A DNA stretch of 6,178 nucleotides, taken from contig DAOVCZ010000119.1 in the NCBI GenBank assembly GCA_030669775.1, forward strand, positions 1 through 6,178, in the 5' to 3' direction. The notes beneath the pieces are model-generated. The model did not search any database. It worked only from the letters and a program-made list of their open reading frames with translations, and was not told the DNA's origin. Position 1 is the first letter of the stretch. Each line of letters begins with the position of its first letter. The DNA is from Chloroflexota bacterium (lineage in GTDB: Bacteria; Chloroflexota; Anaerolineae; Anaerolineales; UBA4823). The translations under genes were made by a program, and so were the position numbers. Positions 1 to 5,441 of the stretch are shown here, piece after piece.

Positions 1-1228
1 TCATTGCCAGAATAAACCTACGCGGCGAGCTCGCGTTCACTGCATCTGCAGCCATATAGCGTGAAAAGCTGGACAGTTTTTCAGGTAGCTTGGTGGATGA
101 ATTTACCTTTTCTGCCACTTCTACAGTCATTACAGTAAAAGGAGCTCCCTGAGGTAAGGAAGCACCACCCATCATACCTCCGTCATTACCGACAAAAGCC
201 AGACTCACCAAGCGAATCTCGCTGCCTATTGGGTGCTGGCTGAAGTCAACCCAGATTTCAGCGCGTTCGGAGGGAGCCAGGGTGATGTACTTCTTTTGCA
301 GCGGTTTTTCCAACAGACCACCATCCGTTCCAATCACGGTCAGCGGCGTGCCGTCCTCCCAGGCCAGCTTGTAAATGCGTGAGTTGGAGCCATTGAGCAG
401 GCGCATACGGTAAGGGCGTGTGGCAACTGGAAGAGTGAAATCCGGCTGCCCGTTCACCAATATACGCTCGCCCAGGAAACCCATCATCTGCGTCATCATG
501 CCGTTGCCCATATAGATCAATTGATTGTCGGGGTCAAAAGTGCGATCCTGGATAACCAGAGGGACATCGAATTCACCAGTCGGTAGTCCCAAAGCTCTTT
601 CCTCCTCATCACTGACGAGAAATAGACCTGCCATTCCGTAATACGCCTGTGGTCCGGTGCGTCCGTGGGGATGGGGATGATACCAGTAAGTTCCTGCCCG
701 ATTGGCAACCTGGAAATCGTAAACATAAGTTTCCCCGGTGCCAATGGCGAAACGGGGATGTCCATCCGCTTCCTGCGGGACATGGAGCCCGTGCCAGTGG
801 ACGATGGAGGGTTCGGATAATTGATTGGTAAAGTGTACTCGTACCTGCTGTCCCGTATTTAATTTAATCGCCGGTCCCAGGTAAGTGTTGGGCAGATTCT
901 GCAGCGTCCCAGGAGGCCCTTTTAACAGATCCGCCTGATACTGCCACACACGGGTTGGCTCCCCAGGAAGAATAGAGACTTTACTGGGGTTGGCGCGCAT
1001 GGCAATTTCCACATCCGGTTCAACTCCAGAAATCCCGCTGCCTGCGGGAAGGGTACTTTCAGCCGCCGGCGTAGCTCCGCTTATACCACTCGTCGCAGTT
1101 GCTGAGACAACTTCTTGCGTGGTGCAAGCACTCAGGAAGTTGACTAAAGTGCCTCCACCGAGCAAAGCTGCTGTTCCGATGCCTGACAAGCGTATAAAAT
1201 CGCGCCGGGAACATCTTTTTTCCGTCAT
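1..1228 (-). CDS. Multicopper oxidase, Tat-exported lipoprotein, CueO-like; 3' end cut by window edge
   Basis: Multicopper oxidases oxidise metal ions or phenolic substrates and reduce O2 to water at a four-copper centre outside the cytoplasmic membrane. The 409 visible residues begin with a twin-arginine signal (SRRDFIRLS, residues 7-15), a hydrophobic stretch, and a lipobox LSAC ending at Cys35, so the mature protein is probably a lipid-anchored Tat substrate. A low-complexity Ser/Ala/Thr/Gly linker follows (about 36-70). Cupredoxin domain 1 carries copper motifs HWHG (144-147) and WYHPHPHG (182-189), which supply trinuclear-centre histidines. Domain 2 follows, with the family-typical segments RMRLLNGSNSR (274-284) and TDGGLLEKP (301-309). 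The order and wording of these blocks resemble CueO and bilirubin-oxidase-type enzymes. The C-terminal cupredoxin with the HCH type-1/trinuclear motif lies beyond the edge; about 100 or more residues are missing. The ATG at 1228 is preceded by CAGGAG with a 10-base spacer. Substrate (Cu, Mn, Fe or organic) cannot be told. A copper-homeostasis role is possible but no copper regulator is visible nearby. Confidence 0.93.
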   Translation of the reverse strand, partial: MTEKRCSRRDFIRLSGIGTAALLGGGTLVNFLSACTTQEVVSATATSGISGATPAAESTLPAGSGISGVEPDVEIAMRANPSKVSILPGEPTRVWQYQADLLKGPPGTLQNLPNTYLGPAIKLNTGQQVRVHFTNQLSEPSIVHWHGLHVPQEADGHPRFAIGTGETYVYDFQVANRAGTYWYHPHPHGRTGPQAYYGMAGLFLVSDEEERALGLPTGEFDVPLVIQDRTFDPDNQLIYMGNGMMTQMMGFLGERILVNGQPDFTLPVATRPYRMRLLNGSNSRIYKLAWEDGTPLTVIGTDGGLLEKPLQKKYITLAPSERAEIWVDFSQHPIGSEIRLVSLAFVGNDGGMMGGASLPQGAPFTVMTVEVAEKVNSSTKLPEKLSSFSRYMAADAVNASSPRRFILAM

Positions 1229-1238
1229 ATTTATTTTT

Positions 1239-1244
1239 CTCCTG
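1239..1244 (-). promoter_or_regulatory. Shine-Dalgarno CAGGAG for the multicopper oxidase
   Basis: On the minus strand CAGGAG lies 10 bases before the ATG at 1228. Together with the Tat signal that begins immediately after this ATG, it fixes the start of the gene. Confidence 0.75.
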
Positions 1245-1305
1245 AAATTCGAATACTCGCCAACCCCTTCTTATTTGGCTTCGATGCTAGTCTTAGAAGC
1301 TCAAA

Positions 1306-1334
1306 TTCATACTGTTTCAAATGTTGCACATCAA
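1306..1334 (-). promoter_or_regulatory. Candidate sigma70-type promoter for the multicopper oxidase
   Basis: On the minus strand TTGATG (1334-1329) and TATGAA (1311-1306) are separated by 17 bases, each matching four of six consensus positions. This would give a leader of roughly 70 bases. The 249-base gap between the PAP2 locus and this gene (1229-1477) is AT-rich, holds no convincing ORF, and is wide enough for a separate promoter. The match is modest and other AT-rich hexamers exist in the gap. Confidence 0.3.
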
Positions 1335-1477
1335 GGACGTTGGAGGTATTGGCTTAAAATAAAAAATGCTTATATTCAATCTCTATGTACTAAATAAATA
1401 GTGTACCCCATAAAGATGAAGTTGTTACAAAGCAAATATAAAGGTATTGTAAAGAGGCTTTGATGGAGCGCTGGTAG

Positions 1478-2053
1478 TCACCCACTTAAAGTCAGCACCA
1501 GTGCGGTAATAAGAATACCTCCGAGTGCACCGGCGATTAACTGTGCAGGAGTATGTTTCCTGCGATATAAGCGCGCCCAAGCAACCAGAGGCAGACCCAG
1601 GAACGACCACCAGACACTCGGTCCAAAAACATAAACCAACAAGGTGGCAAAGCCTCCCACACTTACCATGTGCAGACTGATCTTCCAGAAATTGGATATG
1701 GTGAACATGGTCAGACCCAGACAGGCATAGAGCAGCGCTAATTACCAGATCATATACGGAGCGTCTCCCAGGTATAAGATCAGCAATGCCAGCAGGTCAC
1801 TGCTTACACTAACCACAATGAAGCGCGGGCGTTCTTCACGGTGGCTCAGTTCCAGATCACTCACCCACCCCCGGCGCATCCCGATCAAAATATAAGCTAG
1901 GGGAATCCCCGAAAGGATACAGAGTGCCAGAAGGGACCAGGCAACTCCCTGCCAACCAGCAACTTCCCAGCCAATCGCTGGGAAAATGAACAGTGAAAGT
2001 ACCGAACTGTCGAAGAAGATGGAGACCCAGCGGGCTAAAGCAGCTTTGTTCAT
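1478..2053 (-). pseudogene. PAP2-family membrane phosphatase, interrupted by one in-frame stop
   Basis: PAP2 enzymes are integral-membrane acid phosphatases that act on lipid phosphates such as phosphatidate or undecaprenyl pyrophosphate. The 5' part (2053-1742) encodes 103 residues and ends at TAA (1744-1742). The same frame then continues through LALLYACLGLT to a Met at 1708 and on to TGA (1480-1478). The conceptual product is about 191 residues, a normal size for a short PAP2 protein. Family motifs are split over both halves. The first half has an HREERPRF segment like the K-x6-RP motif (around residue 71). The second half has KISLH (124-128, in the place of PSGH) and ARLYRRKHTPAQLIAG (160-175, in the place of SR-x5-H), with catalytic-type His128 and His167. 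Several hydrophobic helices surround them. AAGGA (2065-2061) supports the ATG at 2053. No Shine-Dalgarno precedes the Met at 1708, so independent translation of the second half is unlikely. Alternatives are a sequencing error or stop readthrough. Confidence 0.85.
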
Positions 2054-2083
2054 AAAAGATTCCTTGAGCGTGACGATGTGCCT

Positions 2084-2111
2084 ATCATATCAACTACACC
2101 AAAATTGTCCA
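2084..2111 (-). promoter_or_regulatory. Candidate sigma70-type promoter for the PAP2 gene
   Basis: On the minus strand TGGACA (2111-2106) and TATGAT (2089-2084) are separated by 16 bases, each matching five of six consensus positions. It lies about 30 bases upstream of the PAP2 ATG, leaving room for a short leader with its Shine-Dalgarno AAGGA. This is the best promoter match in the window by eye. Confidence 0.45.
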
Positions 2112-2122
2112 ACCAGCCAAAG

Positions 2123-2151
2123 TTGAGGGGTTGATTGATTAAAGGTTTAAT
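2123..2151 (+). promoter_or_regulatory. Candidate promoter for the kinase-regulator operon
   Basis: TTGAGG (2123-2128) and TTTAAT (2146-2151) are separated by 17 bases, matching four and five of six consensus positions. It would start transcription near 2158, giving a leader of about 70 bases that includes the inverted repeat at 2194-2214. The region is AT-rich, so chance matches are likely. Confidence 0.3.
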
Positions 2152-2193
2152 AATTCAAGCGTTGGCATTTTAAAAATCAGGTTAAGAAATTAA

Positions 2194-2214
2194 TCTAAGA
2201 TGTACAAACTTAGA
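2194..2214. repeat. Small inverted repeat in the kinase leader, possible operator
   Basis: TCTAAG (2194-2199) and CTTAGA (2209-2214) form perfect 6-base inverted arms around a 9-base centre, 17 bases before the kinase start. A similar TTAAGA lies at 2182-2187. The repeat could be a regulator site or a weak leader hairpin. Six-base arms in AT-rich DNA can occur by chance. Confidence 0.25.
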
Positions 2215-2230
2215 GTAAAATTTTGATAAG

Positions 2231-4318
2231 ATGAAATCCATCTTCGATGTACACAGCCTGCCAGCCCAGATGATCCTGAGCTTTATCGGCGTAGTCATGC
2301 TGACCGCTGCGGCTGTGGGAATACCCGCTCTTTGGTTGATCCGTGAACAACTGGATCGTCAGGCCTGGTCGCAAGTTGACCAGGGTCAACGCGCCGCGTT
2401 AGCCCTCTATAAGGCAAAACAAAGCGAAGTGGCAAGCCTGGCAATCCTGACCGCTCAACGTCCAACACTACGAGAGTTGTTATTACAAAAAAACGGGTTG
2501 GAGCTGGAAGATTACCTGGAGACTCTGAGGGCAGGCGCAGGTCTTGACCTAGTAGCTGTGTGCGAAGCAACCAACACTACCATTGCTTCTACGGAACCAT
2601 CCCTAGCCACAAATCCCTGCCAATCCTGGAGACTCGATGGATTTCAGATCCTTTCCACAGATTCCCTCCTCCAGGTTTGGCTTACTGGCAGCTATCCTAT
2701 CACAGGTGAGGGTGCTGACAAATGGGAGGTGCTGATCGGTAAGGTGTTGGACGACGATTTCGTTAACCAGATGCAAGACCAAACTGGGTTAGAGCATACG
2801 ATATGGACTGATGGTCAGCCCGTGGCGACCAGCTTCGCAGATGGTGTCGAACAGCTGAAAACCATCACCCATAATGAGATATCTCCCAATGCCACCGAGG
2901 TAACTATTTACACCACTTTCGAGCAAGCAAGCCAACCCTACTACTCCGCTCAATCCCCGCTTGATAAAACTGGTATCGAAGTAGAGGTGGCATTGGGCGT
3001 AGCGGAGATCACCGCGACAGAACAGCGCCTGATGTTGATTCTAGCCAGCAGTATTATCGCTGTAGCAGCCATGGTTTCTGTCCTGGGGGTTTTCTTAGCC
3101 CGTCGCATCAGCCAACCACTGGTGCGTTTGGCGGACACTGCAGGTGAATTCAGTAAAGGGGATCTAAGCACTTCGGTAGAGGTGGATGCCCAAGTGAGGG
3201 AGGTGCAACAGGTCGCGAGTGCTTTAGAAAATGCCAGGATTGATTTGCAGCGTACGTTGACCAATCTGGAGAGGGAAAAGGCCTGGGTCAATCACCTGCT
3301 GGATTCGATTGTTGAAGGCATCGTGACCCTGAATCATCAGGGGAATATCAGTTTTTTCAGCAAGGGTGCGGAACAAATTACCGGCTGGAGCAGGGACGAA
3401 GTTTTGGATCGTTCATTCGACCAGGTGTTTCGGCTGGTTGAAACAGAGACACCCTCCAGTGATTGGATCCCCGCACCCGGTGCGAGTAAAAAAATGATTG
3501 TCGAATTATCTGGAGAGCGTCAGGCCGTCCTATCCTTTACCGGGGCGCGGCTGGCCCCTGCCGAAGCTGGTGATACCCTGGTTGCTTTAGTTTTCCGAGA
3601 TATCAGCGAAGAAGAAATAATCCGGCGTATTTTAGGAGATTTTCTGGCAAACATCGCTCACGAGTTTCGAACCCCACTCTCTGCCGCAGCCGCCTCAACC
3701 GAGCTATTGATAGATCAGGCGCAAGATTTAAGCGCCGCCGAACTGCAAGAGCTGCTCACCTCCCTCCACCTGGGCATTCTTGGTTTGCAGACGCTGGTGG
3801 ACAATTTGCTTGAGAGTGCCAGCATTGAAGCAGGGCGCTTCTGGATCTCGCCTCACCTATCAGATTTAGGTAAAATCATTGCCGAGGCAGTCCAGGTTAT
3901 GCATCCTTTGCTGGAAAAGTATGATCAGCGCCTGATTGTAGAACTACCCGCGGACATCCCAGTAGTCTTTGCCGATGAGCGGCGAATCGTGCAAGTTCTT
4001 GTGAACCTGTTGTCCAATGCCAGCAAATATGGTCCTACTGAGGCTGAAATCATGATCAGTGCGATAGTTAACCAGAAATGGGTCAGGGTTCAAGTAGCCG
4101 ACCGGGGTTCAGGAATCCCACATGACCGGCAAAGCCAGGTCTTCCGCCGGTACATGTATCCGGGCCAATTAGACGAAAGTGCAAAAGTTGGAGCCGGATT
4201 AGGCCTCTCGGTTGTGAAAGCGGTCGTCGAAGCGCATGGTGGCCAGGTAGGAGTAGAAAACCGCCCAGGTGGCGGCTCCATCTTTTGGTTTACGCTGCCT
4301 AAAGGTGATCAAGAATGA
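2231..4318 (+). CDS. Membrane sensor histidine kinase (Cache-like sensor, HAMP, PAS, HisKA, HATPase)
   Basis: This is the 695-residue sensor of a two-component pair; it autophosphorylates on His and passes phosphate to the regulator encoded next. Layout: TM1 about 14-37; extracytoplasmic sensor about 38-265, with a long helix then an alpha/beta region suggestive of a Cache fold; TM2 267-290; HAMP from 291 (ISQP, 293-296); coiled linker 330-350; PAS about 351-460; HisKA with H-box HEFRTP (477-482, phosphorylated His477); HATPase with N-box NLLSNASK (592-599), G1 DRGSG (624-628), F-box Phe638 and G2 GAGLG (654-658). All catalytic boxes look intact. The only two cysteines, Cys111 and Cys130, are both in the sensor and could form a disulfide. 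The ATG at 2231 has no clear Shine-Dalgarno, but TM1 follows it at the expected distance. The domain order resembles PhoR/WalK/ResE-type kinases. The signal is unknown. Confidence 0.95.
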   Translation: MKSIFDVHSLPAQMILSFIGVVMLTAAAVGIPALWLIREQLDRQAWSQVDQGQRAALALYKAKQSEVASLAILTAQRPTLRELLLQKNGLELEDYLETLRAGAGLDLVAVCEATNTTIASTEPSLATNPCQSWRLDGFQILSTDSLLQVWLTGSYPITGEGADKWEVLIGKVLDDDFVNQMQDQTGLEHTIWTDGQPVATSFADGVEQLKTITHNEISPNATEVTIYTTFEQASQPYYSAQSPLDKTGIEVEVALGVAEITATEQRLMLILASSIIAVAAMVSVLGVFLARRISQPLVRLADTAGEFSKGDLSTSVEVDAQVREVQQVASALENARIDLQRTLTNLEREKAWVNHLLDSIVEGIVTLNHQGNISFFSKGAEQITGWSRDEVLDRSFDQVFRLVETETPSSDWIPAPGASKKMIVELSGERQAVLSFTGARLAPAEAGDTLVALVFRDISEEEIIRRILGDFLANIAHEFRTPLSAAAASTELLIDQAQDLSAAELQELLTSLHLGILGLQTLVDNLLESASIEAGRFWISPHLSDLGKIIAEAVQVMHPLLEKYDQRLIVELPADIPVVFADERRIVQVLVNLLSNASKYGPTEAEIMISAIVNQKWVRVQVADRGSGIPHDRQSQVFRRYMYPGQLDESAKVGAGLGLSVVKAVVEAHGGQVGVENRPGGGSIFWFTLPKGDQE

Positions 4319-4995
4319 AAGCCTTAGTTGTAGATGATGATAGAGTACTGGCTGACGTAGTGGCTTTTACGCTGCGCAGGGAAGGGTTCGATATCATCCT
4401 AGCATATGACGGAGCTACGGCGCTAGAACGTTGGGCCGAGCACGAACCTGATCTTATTGTTCTAGATGTAAACATGCCCAAAGTAGATGGCTTCACCGTT
4501 TGCCAGCGCATCCGAGAGAAAACCAATGCACCCATTATTTTGCTCACTGTACGGGGTGAGGAGGACGACATTGTCCATGGCCTGGACCTCGGCGCCGACG
4601 ATTATATCGTCAAGCCTTTCAGCCCCAGGCAACTTGTAGCCCGGGCTAATGCAGTGCTACGCCGCGCGGGACAGACAATATCCTCTCCGGTGTTTAAAGT
4701 TGGTGATTTGAGGTTCGATCCCCACCAACGCAAAGTAATCATCGACGAGGGAGAGCCCATCTCGCTTACTCCGCTCGAGAACCGTCTCCTCGAATATCTA
4801 ATGCTCAACGCTGGGCGCGTCTTGACTCCGGACGCGATCATCGATCATGTATGGGGACCTGGTGGTGGAGACCGGGATATGCTGCGCCAATTGGTACGCC
4901 GTCTGCGCAGCAAGATCGAACCAGACTCGTCCGATCCTTCCTACATCAGGACAATCCCTGGATTAGGTTATGGGTTTATAAGAAACCAAACATAA
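4315..4995 (+). CDS. Response regulator, OmpR/PhoB family (receiver plus winged helix)
   Basis: This 226-residue cytoplasmic transcription factor is the likely partner of the kinase encoded just upstream. The receiver domain (1-118) has acidic residues Asp8 and Asp9, the phosphoacceptor Asp51 (VLDVNMP), switch Thr78 (LLTVRGEED) and the conserved Lys100 (VKPFSP). The C-terminal winged-helix domain (about 125-225) has the family pattern LTPLENRLLEYL (151-162), a recognition helix around RDMLRQLVRRLRSKI (187-201), and the closing hairpin IRTIPGLGYGF (211-221). The ATG overlaps the kinase TGA as ATGA, and AAAGGTGA (4301-4308) inside the kinase end serves as ribosome site, so the two are probably translationally coupled. 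A strong terminator starts 27 bases after the stop. Proteins of this family bind direct repeats about 11 bases apart, and such repeats lie just downstream at 5068-5105. Which genes it controls is inferred only. PhoB, PhoP and WalR-like identities cannot be separated by eye. Confidence 0.96.
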   Translation: MKALVVDDDRVLADVVAFTLRREGFDIILAYDGATALERWAEHEPDLIVLDVNMPKVDGFTVCQRIREKTNAPIILLTVRGEEDDIVHGLDLGADDYIVKPFSPRQLVARANAVLRRAGQTISSPVFKVGDLRFDPHQRKVIIDEGEPISLTPLENRLLEYLMLNAGRVLTPDAIIDHVWGPGGGDRDMLRQLVRRLRSKIEPDSSDPSYIRTIPGLGYGFIRNQT

Positions 4996-5021
4996 TACAA
5001 CTGGTGAAATCCCTGATATCC

Positions 5022-5066
5022 AGTGGTCCGGAGAGATTGTTCTGCATCTCTCCGGACCACTTTTTT
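5022..5066 (+). terminator. Strong intrinsic terminator of the kinase-regulator operon
   Basis: AGTGGTCCGGAGAGAT (5022-5037) pairs perfectly over 16 bases with ATCTCTCCGGACCACT (5046-5061) around the 8-base loop TGTTCTGC. A run of six T follows (5061-5066). It sits 27 bases after the regulator stop. No T-run follows the hairpin on the other strand, so it should act in the plus direction only. Confidence 0.95.
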
Positions 5067-5067
5067 G

Positions 5068-5105
5068 TCACACAACTATCACAACCTTGTCACGGGCTTT
5101 ATCAC
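5068..5105 (+). promoter_or_regulatory. Four phased TCAC repeats, probable OmpR/PhoB-type operator
   Basis: TCAC occurs at 5068, 5079, 5090 and 5102, spaced 11, 11 and 12 bases. With flanks the units read TTGTCAC, CTATCAC, TTGTCAC and TTATCAC. This matches the layout of Pho-box-like sites, in which TGTCA-like half-sites recur every 11 bases so that regulator monomers bind head to tail on one face of the helix. The last unit overlaps the -35-like hexamer of the promoter at 5099-5127, the usual place for PhoB-type activation. The adjacent regulator gene is the obvious candidate binder, but another OmpR-family protein is possible. Confidence 0.6.
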
Positions 5106-5127
5106 CCAAATATGTTAAATTTATATT
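5099..5127 (+). promoter_or_regulatory. Candidate promoter of the small-protein/GspE-N-Usp operon
   Basis: TTATCA (5099-5104) and TATATT (5122-5127) are separated by 17 bases, matching four and five of six consensus positions. The weak -35 lies inside the last TCAC repeat, which fits an activator-dependent promoter. Transcription would begin near 5134, giving a leader of about 76 bases to the ATG at 5211. Confidence 0.5.
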
Positions 5128-5199
5128 GAAAGCCTCAAAGTTCTTCTGATTACCGTTTTCACTGGTGCTTTAACCCGTGAAAGCTGTTTATGCATATAT

Positions 5200-5206
5200 G
5201 GAGGTG
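5200..5206 (+). promoter_or_regulatory. Shine-Dalgarno GGAGGTG that decides the start at 5211
   Basis: GGAGG (5200-5204) lies 6 bases before the ATG at 5211, whereas the in-frame ATG at 5190 has no comparable site and would put this motif inside the coding region. The start at 5211 is therefore preferred. Confidence 0.85.
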
Positions 5207-5210
5207 GTTG

Positions 5211-5441
5211 ATGTCACCAATCGATTCAGAAAACTGTGTCGCGGCAGGACCGCAGTCAGCCCTGGAGCGGAAGTACCTTGAAGAATATCTGCAAAGCAAA
5301 GGGCATCGCCTGGAAGAGATAAAGGAGCTGCCCAAAGAAGAAGCAAAACGTCTTATGACAGAAGCCTGTACTTATGCCTCTTATAAGCTGGCTGAATTAG
5401 AGTCAAGGGCGAAATTCCGAAAAAAAATTCATTACACATGA
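5211..5441 (+). CDS. Small charged helical protein of unknown function, 76 residues
   Basis: I do not recognise this as a named family. The product has no signal peptide or membrane segment and should be cytoplasmic. After a short polar N-terminus it is rich in Glu, Lys and Arg. Two helices are likely: about 17-30 (ALERKYLEEYLQSK) and about 42-70, running from PKEEAKRLMTEA through YASYKLAELESRAKF, joined by a GHRLEEIKEL turn. The helices are amphipathic, so a coiled-coil or protein-docking role is plausible. It is the first gene of a new operon after the terminator. Its TGA overlaps the ATG of the next gene as ATGA, so the two are probably made together and may interact. An alternative start at 5190 would add seven residues (MHIWRWL) but lacks a ribosome site. 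The strong Shine-Dalgarno and coupling make it a real gene; its function is open. Confidence 0.82.
   Translation: MSPIDSENCVAAGPQSALERKYLEEYLQSKGHRLEEIKELPKEEAKRLMTEACTYASYKLAELESRAKFRKKIHYT

Noticed and set aside
517..783. Minus-strand frame of 88 codons.
   Set aside because: It is an out-of-frame shadow of the multicopper oxidase, whose real frame encodes HWHG and HPHPHG here.
990..1397. Plus-strand open frame of 135 codons.
   Set aside because: It lies mostly antisense to the multicopper oxidase Tat/linker region, has no ribosome site, and its translation has no family features.
1425..1452. TTACAA/TTGTAA inverted arms as a copper-responsive operator for the oxidase.
   Set aside because: The spacing is too wide and the match does not fit a known copper-box pattern; AT-rich DNA gives such arms by chance.
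1428..1462. Inverted repeat CAAAGC/GCTTTG downstream of the PAP2 stop as a terminator.
   Set aside because: The arms are only 6 bases around a 23-base loop and no T-run follows, so it is not convincing as an intrinsic terminator.
1425..1610. Minus-strand frame of 61 codons overlapping the PAP2 3' end.
   Set aside because: It is out of frame with the PAP2 motifs and has no ribosome site or recognisable domain.
4851..5129. Plus-strand frame of 92 codons across the regulator end and terminator.
   Set aside because: It runs through the end of the regulator in another frame and through the terminator hairpin, so it is not a plausible gene.
5190..5210. Start of the small gene at the upstream ATG.
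   Set aside because: It has no good ribosome site, and the canonical GGAGGTG sits correctly for the ATG at 5211 instead.
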